Shown: positions 1 to 7,359 of the stretch, piece by piece
Layout of the letters: each line of letters begins with the position of its first letter
Numbering within the stretch: position 1 is the stretch's first letter
DNA from: Bradyrhizobium sp. AT1
GTDB taxonomy: Bacteria > Pseudomonadota > Alphaproteobacteria > Rhizobiales > Xanthobacteraceae
Direction: 5' to 3'
DNA length: 34,610 nucleotides
NCBI RefSeq assembly: GCF_001590795.1
Contig: NZ_JXDL01000001.1
Location: 3,694,019 to 3,728,628 of the forward strand
Notes under the pieces: model-generated
Seen by the model: the letters and a program-made list of their open reading frames with translations, nothing else
What the model was told of the DNA's origin: nothing
Database searches by the model: none
Made by a program: the position numbers and the translations under genes

Positions 1-2898
1 ACTCGCGCGCGCTCACCCCAGATCGGCGCGCTGCTCGAACCGCTGGTCGAGCCCATCCCGGTGGCCGAGCTCGAGGACGCGCTCGCATCTGGCTCGACCA
101 AACCGGGCCGCGCCGTAAAGCGCGGGGCCGACAGCCTTGCCTATCTCATCTACACATCCGGCTCCTCCGGCGCACCGAAAGGCGTCATGATCGAGCAGCG
201 CGGCCTGTCGAACCATCTGGCCTCGCTCGTCTCCGAGCTCGGCCTTTCCTCCAAGGATGTGGTCGCGCAGACCGCGCCACAGAGCTTCGTCATCTCGGTC
301 TGGCAGTTCCTGGCGGGACCGATGGTCGGCGCGCGCGTGCATGTCTGCTGCAACGCGGTTGTGCAGGACCCCATCTTGCTGGCGCGGGAGATCGAGCGCG
401 AAGGCATCACGGTGCTCGAGATCGTCCCATCGCTGTTGCGCGTCATCGTCGACCGGATGGACGAGGGACAGATCCGGCGCGCCTTCGCCGGATTGCGGCT
501 GCTGATTTCGACCGGCGAGCCGTTGCCTGTCGATCTCTGCCGGGCCTGGTTCGCCCGGTGCCCGAAGGTGCCGCTGATCAACGCCTATGGCGCTTCGGAA
601 TGTTCGGACGACGTCTCGCTGCATCGCCTCACCAAAGCGCCGGCGATCACGACCGGCATCGTTCCGGTCGGCGCCCCGCTGCCGAACACCCAACTCTACG
701 TGCTCGACGCCAATTTCCAGCCCCAGCCGGTCGGCGTGACCGGCGAACTCTGCATCGGGGGCGCCGGTGTCGGCCGCGGCTACATCAACGATCCCGCGCA
801 AAGCCGGCAGCGCTTTCTGCCCGATCCGTTCTCGCGCCAGGCAGGCCACCGGCTGTACCGCACCGGCGACCTCGCCCGCCGCCGCGCCGACGGGGCGATC
901 GAATGCCTCGGCCGCGCCGACCATCAGGTCAAGGTCCGCGGCTACCGTATCGAGCTCAAGGAGATCGAGAACGCGCTTGCCGATCATCCAAGCGTGCGGG
1001 CCGGCATCGTCGAGCCGCGCCGCGAGGCGAGCGGCGACGTCAGGCTGATCGCCCATATCGTCGCAAGACCCGACAGCCGGAGCAGCGCCAGCGAGCTCCG
1101 CGAATTCCTGAAGAGCCGGCTGCCCGGCCACGCCATCCCGTCCGCATTCCTGTTCCTGGATCAGATGCCGCTCAATGCCCATGGCAAGGTCGACCGATCC
1201 GCGCTGCTGGCGCCGGCGCAACAGGAAGCCCCCGGACCCGCCGCAGCCATTCCGGCGCGGCGCTTCACCGAAAAGGTGCTCTCCGATATCTGGATCGACC
1301 TGCTCAGGGTGGACAGCATTGGTGTCACCGACAACTTCTTCGATCTTGGCGGCCACTCGCTGCTGGCAGGCCAGGCCATGGCGCGCGTGGCCCGGGCGCT
1401 CGGAGTGTCGCTGCCGATCAAGACCATCTTCGAGGCACCGACGATCGAAAGTCTTGCCCGGCGGGTCGACCAGGCCATGGCGGAGACGCCGCGCAAGCCT
1501 GCCGCAAGCCTCTCGAGCCTGGCGGCTGCGAGGCTGACCGACAGCGGCGGGCCCGCGCTCTCGATCGCGCAGGACCAGATGCTGCGGATCGAGCAGAACC
1601 TGCCGAATCTGCCGCTGTTCAACCTGCCCTTCGCCTTCCGTCTCCGAGGCCCGCTCGATACGACAGCCCTCGCCCAGGCCATCGATGATGTCGTGTTCCG
1701 GCACGAATCGCTGCGGACCGCGTTCGGCTGGAACGGCGAGGCGCCCGTCCGCCACGTCGCCGAAGCCGGCACGCTCGGCCGCGTCCTGACCATCGAGACG
1801 ATCGGCGACGGCCACACCCACAACAACAAGCGGCGCAGGGCCCTGGAGCTCAGGAAGGTCAATCTCCTGATCGAACAGGAGACCTACGTTCCGATCGACA
1901 GCACGCGCGCACCGCTGCTGCGTGCCCGGCTGTTGCGGCTCCACGACGACGATCATGTCCTGCTGCTGACGCTGCATCACGCAATTGTCGATGGCTGGTC
2001 GATCGGCGTGCTGTTCGAGGAGGTCTCGAGCCGCTATGCGGCGCTGGCCGGATATCCGTCGGTGCCCCTGCCGAGCCCGCCTCCGGCTTTTTCGGATGTC
2101 GCGCGCTGGCAGCGCTGGTGGTGCGGCACCGAGGCCGCCCGCCGCCAGACGGCCGACTGGACCGAGAATTTACGCGGCGCGGCACCCGTCTTCGACGGCA
2201 AATCGACCCCCGGCGCGTCCAGCGGGCACCATCCGGTCAATCTCGAGCCTGAGCTGATCGGACGACTCACGACATTCGCCGGCCAGCACAACAGCACGCT
2301 GTTCATGGGCCTGCTCACCGGTCTGAAGGCTCTGCTGCTGGCCCGCACCGGCCGGACGGACATCGTGATCGCCACCGCCATGGCCAATCGCGCCCAGCCG
2401 GACACCGACCGAATTATCGGCCCGTTCGAGAACACCGTGATCGTGCGCACCAGAATCACGCCCGAGCTGTCGTTCGCTCAAGCGTTGACGCTCGTCCGCC
2501 AGAGCGTGCTCGACGCCCATGCGCGGCAGGAGCTGCCGTTCAACCTCCTCGCCGACCATCTGGAGCGGGAGGGGATCGATCCGGCCTCGCTGCTCCAGGT
2601 CTATTTCACGCTGCAGAATCCGCTGCGCCAGCCGCTCGATCTGCCGGATCTCGCAATGGAATCGATCGGCAACATCACGCGCGAAGGCCAGCCGGTACTG
2701 CCGATCGACCAGACCTGGCTGTCGCTGATGCTGAAAGAGCGTCCGACCGGAATCACCGGCTCATGCAATTACAAGCGCCACTTGCTGGACGACGATATGG
2801 TCGGCGCATGGATGAAGGATCTCGCCGCATTATTGGTGGCGGCCGTCGCCCAACCCACCTTGCCGCTCGGCCGATTGCTCGCTCGCATGGCGGCATGA
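1..2898 (+). CDS. Nonribosomal peptide synthetase, A-T-C module (5' truncated)
   Basis: The reading frame is open from the first base, so the start lies outside the window; 965 residues are visible. It activates a substrate as an adenylate, loads it on a carrier and performs a condensation. Adenylation motifs, numbered from the first visible codon: TSGSSGAPKG at 52-61, NAYGASE from 194, YRTGD near 286, GKVDR near 395. The carrier protein has LGGHSL with the phosphopantetheine serine at 454. A condensation domain follows, with intact HHAIVDG at 659-665 and a PFEN motif further on, and runs to the C-terminus. No second carrier, thioesterase or reductase follows. Residue 97, in SFVISVWQ, is valine where most amino-acid-activating domains have the aspartate that binds the alpha-amine. 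The product cannot be predicted. The downstream phosphopantetheinyl transferase and flavin monooxygenase probably serve the same pathway. Confidence 0.95.
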   Translation, partial: TRARSPQIGALLEPLVEPIPVAELEDALASGSTKPGRAVKRGADSLAYLIYTSGSSGAPKGVMIEQRGLSNHLASLVSELGLSSKDVVAQTAPQSFVISVWQFLAGPMVGARVHVCCNAVVQDPILLAREIEREGITVLEIVPSLLRVIVDRMDEGQIRRAFAGLRLLISTGEPLPVDLCRAWFARCPKVPLINAYGASECSDDVSLHRLTKAPAITTGIVPVGAPLPNTQLYVLDANFQPQPVGVTGELCIGGAGVGRGYINDPAQSRQRFLPDPFSRQAGHRLYRTGDLARRRADGAIECLGRADHQVKVRGYRIELKEIENALADHPSVRAGIVEPRREASGDVRLIAHIVARPDSRSSASELREFLKSRLPGHAIPSAFLFLDQMPLNAHGKVDRSALLAPAQQEAPGPAAAIPARRFTEKVLSDIWIDLLRVDSIGVTDNFFDLGGHSLLAGQAMARVARALGVSLPIKTIFEAPTIESLARRVDQAMAETPRKPAASLSSLAAARLTDSGGPALSIAQDQMLRIEQNLPNLPLFNLPFAFRLRGPLDTTALAQAIDDVVFRHESLRTAFGWNGEAPVRHVAEAGTLGRVLTIETIGDGHTHNNKRRRALELRKVNLLIEQETYVPIDSTRAPLLRARLLRLHDDDHVLLLTLHHAIVDGWSIGVLFEEVSSRYAALAGYPSVPLPSPPPAFSDVARWQRWWCGTEAARRQTADWTENLRGAAPVFDGKSTPGASSGHHPVNLEPELIGRLTTFAGQHNSTLFMGLLTGLKALLLARTGRTDIVIATAMANRAQPDTDRIIGPFENTVIVRTRITPELSFAQALTLVRQSVLDAHARQELPFNLLADHLEREGIDPASLLQVYFTLQNPLRQPLDLPDLAMESIGNITREGQPVLPIDQTWLSLMLKERPTGITGSCNYKRHLLDDDMVGAWMKDLAALLVAAVAQPTLPLGRLLARMAA

Positions 2899-3031
2899 CA
2901 GGCCGTGCCAATACGGGTTCACTCGCCAAAGCTGTGAATGAGCAAGTTGCATCTTGATTATTTGGCGCCACCGCGCAAGATTATTCCTGCGTTTTGATTT
3001 GGACGATTATTTTTCAACCGGGGGAGTTGTT

Positions 3032-3199
3032 ATGGGTTTCATCAAATTTACCAAGGGTACCTCGTTGAGCGACAAGGACCGCAAGGCCCTCCAGAAGCTG
3101 CTGGGTGCCGAGAAGAAGAAGCTTCAGTCCGCGCTGAAGGACGTCGACGCCAGCCTTTCGGTGCTGGGCGGCGGGAAGAAAGCCAAGAAGAAGAAGTAA
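3032..3199 (+). CDS. Small lysine-rich protein, 55 aa
   Basis: I do not recognise a family. The ATG at 3032 follows a strong ribosome binding site (GGGGGAG, about 7 bases upstream), which favours it over the TTG at 2954 in the same frame. The protein has 15 lysines in 55 residues. A predicted amphipathic helix covers roughly residues 12-46, and a GGGKKAKKKK tail ends it. There is no signal peptide or membrane segment. It is not MbtH-like: the conserved tryptophans of that NRPS partner are absent. The basic tail suggests nucleic acid or acidic-partner binding, but that is inference. It sits 133 bases after the NRPS and is followed directly by a hairpin, so it may be its own transcription unit. 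Confidence 0.75.
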   Translation: MGFIKFTKGTSLSDKDRKALQKLLGAEKKKLQSALKDVDASLSVLGGGKKAKKKK

Positions 3200-3230
3200 G
3201 ATTCGTCGGCCGGGACGCCGCACGAATCTT
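3198..3230 (+). terminator. Hairpin after the lysine-rich protein gene
   Basis: AAGATTCGT at 3198-3206 pairs perfectly with ACGAATCTT at 3222-3230, and an inner CGGC/GCCG pair extends the stem. It begins within the stop codon of the small gene. The T-run is weak (CTTCACTTTT some ten bases on), so it could be a terminator or a 3' stabilising stem. Confidence 0.5.
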
Positions 3231-3432
3231 CAGGCTTCACTTTTCGGACATGGGCCGCTCGCGTGTCGAGCTGGGGTCTCGCACAAGCTTGCGCCTGTAA
3301 ACCGGCCTGCAAATCGACAAGAAATCGCCCGGGTGGATCGCTAGAAGCGATCTGCTTGGATGATTCTTGCTCAGTTGTTTCTTCCGTCGGGACCGGGGAA
3401 TTTCCCTCGGCCTGACGTTAAAGGCCCAATTG

Positions 3433-4164
3433 ATGGCGCACGACAGAATTGAACTCTTTGTCGGACTGATCGAATCCATTGACGCGCCGGGCGCGGTCGA
3501 GACGTGCCGACGGCTGCTCTCCGTCGACGAGCGCCTCCGGGCCGATCGCTTCAAGTTCGAGCGGCATCGACGGCAATATATTTTCGCGCACGCCATGCTG
3601 CGCTTGGCGTTGTCGAAGGTCGCCTCCAACGTCGCGCCGTCCGACTGGTCGTTTGGAGCCGGCCGCTACGGGCGGCCGTTTGTCGCAGCGCCCGCGACCT
3701 CGACCGCGCTGCATTTCAGCCTGTCTCACGCCGACGGCTGCGTCGCCTGCGTCGTATCGAAGCATGAGACCGTCGGCATCGACGTCGAAACCGTGTCGCG
3801 GCGGGGCGCGCCGCTATCCACCGCGCTTCGCTTCTTTGCGCCGGAGGAGGTCGAAACCCTGCGCGGACTGCCGGAGCCGGCCGCGATCGAGCGCTTCTTC
3901 GACTATTGGACGCTCAAGGAGGCCTACCTGAAGGCCAGGGGCTTTGGACTCAATCTGCCGCTCGACGCCTTCGCGATGCAGGTGTCGCGCGAGGCCATCG
4001 AGATCCGCTTCAAGCCCGACATCGCCGACGATCCCGACGGCTGGCGCTTCTCGCTGTGCTCGCCGTCGCCCTCGCATCGCCTCGCGATCGCCGACGGCTC
4101 CCGCGCGACCGGCGGCCTTCCCATCAGCCGCAATGCCTGGCCGCTCCAGGAAGCCGCTGAATGA
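3433..4164 (+). CDS. Sfp-type 4'-phosphopantetheinyl transferase
   Basis: It transfers phosphopantetheine from CoA to the carrier-protein serine, here most likely Ser454 of the NRPS fragment upstream. The protein has 243 residues, normal for the Sfp/Gsp/HetI type. Visible motifs are FSLSHADG, GIDVE with Asp117 and Glu119 as magnesium ligands, and WTLKEAYLK from residue 159 with the conserved Lys-Glu pair at 162-163. I chose the ATG at 3433 because AAAGG lies about eight bases upstream; a TTG at 3367 would add a 22-residue extension unlike the family. Its stop overlaps the next gene's start by four bases (ATGA), so the two are probably translationally coupled. Confidence 0.93.
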   Translation: MAHDRIELFVGLIESIDAPGAVETCRRLLSVDERLRADRFKFERHRRQYIFAHAMLRLALSKVASNVAPSDWSFGAGRYGRPFVAAPATSTALHFSLSHADGCVACVVSKHETVGIDVETVSRRGAPLSTALRFFAPEEVETLRGLPEPAAIERFFDYWTLKEAYLKARGFGLNLPLDAFAMQVSREAIEIRFKPDIADDPDGWRFSLCSPSPSHRLAIADGSRATGGLPISRNAWPLQEAAE

Positions 4165-5141
4165 CGCTCCCGCGGCTGCGCGTCTTTCCAGCAATTTCGC
4201 GCAACCGCGATCCCGGGAAATATGTCGGCGAGCTGATGCGGGTGGCGCGGTTCGCCGACAGCAACGCTTTCGAAGGCATCCTGCTGTTCGAAGGCAATGA
4301 CGTGTTCGTCGAGCCCTGGGCGATGGCCCAGCACATCATGGCTGCGACGGCGCGCACGTCGCCGCTGATCGCCGTCAATCCGGTCTACATGCACCCGTTC
4401 ACCGCGGCGAAATTCGTCTCGTCCCTTGCGCAGCTCCACGGCCGCAAGGTCTATCTCAACATGATCACGGGGACGGCGGTCAGCGACTTGCATGGCCTCG
4501 GCGACGACCAGCCTCATGCCGACCGCTATGTCAGGCTCGGCGAATTCGTCGCGCTGATGCGCCAGTTGCTGACAAGCCCGCGGCCGGTGAATTTCGAGGG
4601 CCGGTTCTACCGCACCAGCAATCTGCAGCTGCGCCCGCGCCTGCCGCGGGAGTTGATGCCGGAATTCCTGATCGCGGGCCAATCCGGCGCAGCGCAGCGC
4701 GTGGCGAAGGAGACGGGCTGCATCAAGATGCAAATGCTGCCGCCCGATCTGGATCGCGGGCTCGATGCACCAGGCATGAATTTCGGCATCTTCGCCCGCG
4801 AGGGACGCGACGAGGCGCGGCAGGCCGCGAAGCTACGTTTCCGCGACAATCCTGACGATCGCGAGCTGCTCGTGCTCACCATGGAAAACACCGACTCGGT
4901 GTGGAAGCGGCACCTCTATGCCGGACAGAACGCCGAGCTTCAGGACAATGGCTACTGGCTGCTGCCGTTCCTGACCTTCCAGGCCGATTGCCCCTATCTC
5001 GTCGGCAGCTATGGGGAGATCGGCGCGAAGCTGAAAGCGTTCGCGGCGAAGGGTCTGACCACTGTCATGCTCGACATGGTCGCCGACGAGGCCGAGATGC
5101 AGCATGTCTGCAAGGCCCTCACGGCGAGCGGGATGTTTTAG
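4161..5141 (+). CDS. Luciferase-like (LLM class) flavin-dependent monooxygenase
   Basis: This is a 326-residue TIM-barrel protein of the bacterial luciferase/alkanesulfonate monooxygenase (SsuD) superfamily, which oxidises substrates using reduced FMN and oxygen. Family features seen are the N-terminal barrel strand ending in FEGILLFEGND, the block KVYLNMITGT near residue 95, FEGRFYRTSNLQLRP, and the FLIAGQSGAAQRVAKETG strand-helix unit that binds FMN phosphate in relatives. The ATGA overlap with the phosphopantetheinyl transferase, and AGGAAG just upstream, support the start. Because it is coupled to a carrier-activating enzyme next to an NRPS, a tailoring role such as hydroxylation of a carrier-bound intermediate is likely but inferred. 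No flavin reductase is visible nearby. Confidence 0.88.
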   Translation: MTLPRLRVFPAISRNRDPGKYVGELMRVARFADSNAFEGILLFEGNDVFVEPWAMAQHIMAATARTSPLIAVNPVYMHPFTAAKFVSSLAQLHGRKVYLNMITGTAVSDLHGLGDDQPHADRYVRLGEFVALMRQLLTSPRPVNFEGRFYRTSNLQLRPRLPRELMPEFLIAGQSGAAQRVAKETGCIKMQMLPPDLDRGLDAPGMNFGIFAREGRDEARQAAKLRFRDNPDDRELLVLTMENTDSVWKRHLYAGQNAELQDNGYWLLPFLTFQADCPYLVGSYGEIGAKLKAFAAKGLTTVMLDMVADEAEMQHVCKALTASGMF

Positions 5142-5155
5142 ATACCGCTCTCCAT

Positions 5156-5238
5156 GTCATGGCCGGGCTCGTCCCGGCCATCCACGCCTTGCGGCACGGT
5201 GTGAAGAACGAGATGCCCGGGACAAGCCCGGGCATGAC
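5156..5238. repeat. Palindromic intergenic repeat between convergent genes
   Basis: Two strong inverted repeats lie within an overall palindrome: ATGGCCGGG (5159-5167)/CCCGGCCAT (5173-5181) and ATGCCCGGG (5213-5221)/CCCGGGCAT (5227-5235). The outer ends GTCATG and CATGAC are also complementary. It resembles the short palindromic repeats dispersed in Bradyrhizobium-type genomes, and it may end transcription of both convergent neighbours. Confidence 0.75.
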
Positions 5239-5267
5239 GACTTACGCAGGGTGAGGCGAAGAAAAAA

Positions 5268-6293
5268 TCACCTCACCTCTTCGAATCCCGCCAGCACCGA
5301 GGTCAGGTTCGCGCCCAGAATATCCGAGAGATAGCCGCCCTCCTGCACGAACACGGTCGGCAGGCCCATCCTGGCGATGGCCTGGCCGATGCGGCGGAAG
5401 CCCGGCGTGGTGACGGCCAATCCCTTCAGCGGATCGTGCTCGGAGGCATCGAGGCCGAGAGCGATGACGAGCGCGCCGGGGGCAAAGGATTCGATCGCCT
5501 TGCGCGCGACGTCCAGCGACTGCATGTAGCCGTCGTCACCGGTGCCGATCGGAAGCGGAATGTTGAGATTGGTGCCGAGGCCCGGCCCTTCGCCGCGCTC
5601 ATGGGCATAGCCCCACACATAGGGATAGTACGCCACGGGATCGGCGTGGATCGGGATCGTGTAGATGTCGGGCCGGGCGTAGAAGATGCCCTGCGTGCCG
5701 TTGCCGTGGTGGACGTCGACGTCGAGGATCACGACGCGCTCGTGCTTCTGCCGCAGATGCGCTGCGGCAATCGCGCTGTTGTTGAGGAAGCAGAAGCCGC
5801 CGGCCATGTCGCGATAGGCGTGATGGCCCGGCGGACGGCACAGCGCATAGGTCGCGTCCTCGCCGTCCATCACCATCTGCGCGGCGGTGACCGCAACGTC
5901 GGTCGCGGCACAGGCCGCAGCCCAGGTGCCGGGACCGATCGGCGCCGCGGTGTCGGCGGTGTGCCAGCCGAGCTTGCCGACGATATGGGTCGGATAGGTC
6001 GCGGCATGGCGAACGGGGTGGATGTTGCCGATCATCTCCGGGCCGGAATCGCCGAGAGCGGTCCAGGCGTCCCAGGCTTCGCTCAGGAACGATAGATATT
6101 CCGGGCTGTGAATGCGTGCGCGCGGCCCCTGCCCGAATGTGGTCGGCTCGACCAGCTGGTGCTTGCCGTCCTTCAATCCCTTGAGCAGGCGGTCGGCGCG
6201 CTCCGGCTGCTCGGTGGTGCGCTTGACGACACCGCGGACCAGGAAGAATTGCGGATCATGGCTGCGGTGCAGTTCGGTATGGACGGCTTTCAC
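5268..6293 (-). CDS. Acetylpolyamine amidohydrolase (histone deacetylase family)
   Basis: It is a zinc hydrolase that removes acetyl groups from acetylated polyamines or similar amides in the cytoplasm. The 341-residue length fits bacterial acetylpolyamine amidohydrolase. The catalytic set is complete: PPGHHA with His157-His158, zinc ligands Asp193 and His195 in DVDVHHGNGT, Asp282 in GLDASEHDP, and Tyr321 after QEGG. The spacing matches the Mycoplana enzyme as I know it, with a two-residue offset. The start is GTG at 6293, with GGAG about eight bases upstream. It stands alone and converges on the monooxygenase gene. A role in polyamine reuse is family-based; other acyl-amide substrates are possible. 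Confidence 0.92.
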   Translation of the reverse strand: MKAVHTELHRSHDPQFFLVRGVVKRTTEQPERADRLLKGLKDGKHQLVEPTTFGQGPRARIHSPEYLSFLSEAWDAWTALGDSGPEMIGNIHPVRHAATYPTHIVGKLGWHTADTAAPIGPGTWAAACAATDVAVTAAQMVMDGEDATYALCRPPGHHAYRDMAGGFCFLNNSAIAAAHLRQKHERVVILDVDVHHGNGTQGIFYARPDIYTIPIHADPVAYYPYVWGYAHERGEGPGLGTNLNIPLPIGTGDDGYMQSLDVARKAIESFAPGALVIALGLDASEHDPLKGLAVTTPGFRRIGQAIARMGLPTVFVQEGGYLSDILGANLTSVLAGFEEVR

Positions 6294-6417
6294 TCAAACA
6301 CTCCGTGGTCGCATGCTATTCAGGGGCGGCAGATGTCTTGATCCCCGTGGCGGCCAGATGCAAGCAAGAACAATGCCGTCTCGACCGCCTTGCGCCGGAA
6401 GCAGATCGCCCCAGGGC

Positions 6418-7359
6418 TCAGCAGCGCCCGCGCTGCAGACAGTGCTCGCGGCCCTGCTGATCGGTGCGGAACGACTCGATGAAGCCGCCCTGGCGCTGGG
6501 TGACGAAGACGGTCTTGCCGTCGCTGCCGCCGAAGGCAAGGTTGGTCGGCTCCTTGCCCTTCAGCGCGATCTCCCGCTCGACCGCGCCATTGGGCTTCAT
6601 CAGCGCAATGGTCCCTTTGAGAATGCGCGCGACATAGAGACGGCCGGCGATGTCGGTGCGCAAGCCATCGACGGTGTCGGGTTGAAATGTCTTGACCAGC
6701 TTTGCAGCCGTCAGCTCGTTGCCGTTGATCGCATAGGACCAGATCTGGCCGCTGCCGGATTCCCCGACATAGAGCGTCTTGCCGTCGGGGCTGAGATCGA
6801 TGCCGTTGGTGGTGCCCATCGCGCGCGGCGCCGACATCACTTGTCCCTGCACGGTGCCGTCGGTGGCTTTCGCAATCCGCCAGATGTGACCTTCCCTGCC
6901 CTTCCAGTTCGGATCGCTCGCATAGATCGTACCGTCGCGGGCGATCGTGATGTCGTTGGGCTGGTTCATCTCGTCGGAGTGAAACCAGATCGCCGGCTCG
7001 GTTGCCCCCTTTGGGATCGCGAAGATGTTGTGCTTCTTGTAGTCGGCGATGAACATGGTGCCGCTGCGATCGAAGCGGATGGCGTTGCCGACGCTGCCCC
7101 CGGGCAGTGCCGTGAAAGGCTCCGACGCCGCGCCGCCCGCACGCAGCCTGCCGATGGTGCCGGGCTTGCCGAAATTGACCACGAACAGATTGCCGTCGAG
7201 GTCGGCTGCCGGGCCCTCGATGCCGAAGGTGTACTCGCCGGCGGGCGTCACCTGCGCGCTTTCAAACAGCTTCGTCTCCGCTTGCGCGGACGTCGTCGCG
7301 ACGACGAACAGGACGCTACTGCACAGGCACCAGAAATTCCTGCCGGATGTAATAGCCAT
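6418..7359 (-). CDS. Secreted SMP-30/gluconolactonase-like protein
   Basis: This is a six-bladed beta-propeller of the SMP-30/gluconolactonase family, which hydrolyses sugar lactones using a divalent metal. The metal-site motifs IEGPAAD, QPNDITIA and DGLRTD supply the usual Glu, Asn and Asp ligands. The N-terminus MAITSGRNFW followed by a hydrophobic stretch ending TSAQA is a Sec signal peptide, so the enzyme is periplasmic. I chose the ATG at 7359; an ATG at 7380 would add seven residues, and neither has a clear ribosome binding site. The gene overlaps the 3' end of the sugar dehydrogenase gene by 44 bases in another frame, implying coupled translation. It probably hydrolyses the lactone made by that enzyme. 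Confidence 0.85.
   Translation of the reverse strand: MAITSGRNFWCLCSSVLFVVATTSAQAETKLFESAQVTPAGEYTFGIEGPAADLDGNLFVVNFGKPGTIGRLRAGGAASEPFTALPGGSVGNAIRFDRSGTMFIADYKKHNIFAIPKGATEPAIWFHSDEMNQPNDITIARDGTIYASDPNWKGREGHIWRIAKATDGTVQGQVMSAPRAMGTTNGIDLSPDGKTLYVGESGSGQIWSYAINGNELTAAKLVKTFQPDTVDGLRTDIAGRLYVARILKGTIALMKPNGAVEREIALKGKEPTNLAFGGSDGKTVFVTQRQGGFIESFRTDQQGREHCLQRGRC

Noticed and set aside
13..1980. Long open frame on the minus strand opposite the NRPS
   Set aside because: It mirrors the third-position GC bias of the real plus-strand gene, has no recognisable domain, and the NRPS motifs on the other strand are unambiguous.
3032..3199. MbtH-like NRPS partner
   Set aside because: The length is near MbtH, but the conserved Asn-Glu-Glu-Gln start and the tryptophans are missing, and the protein is lysine-rich.
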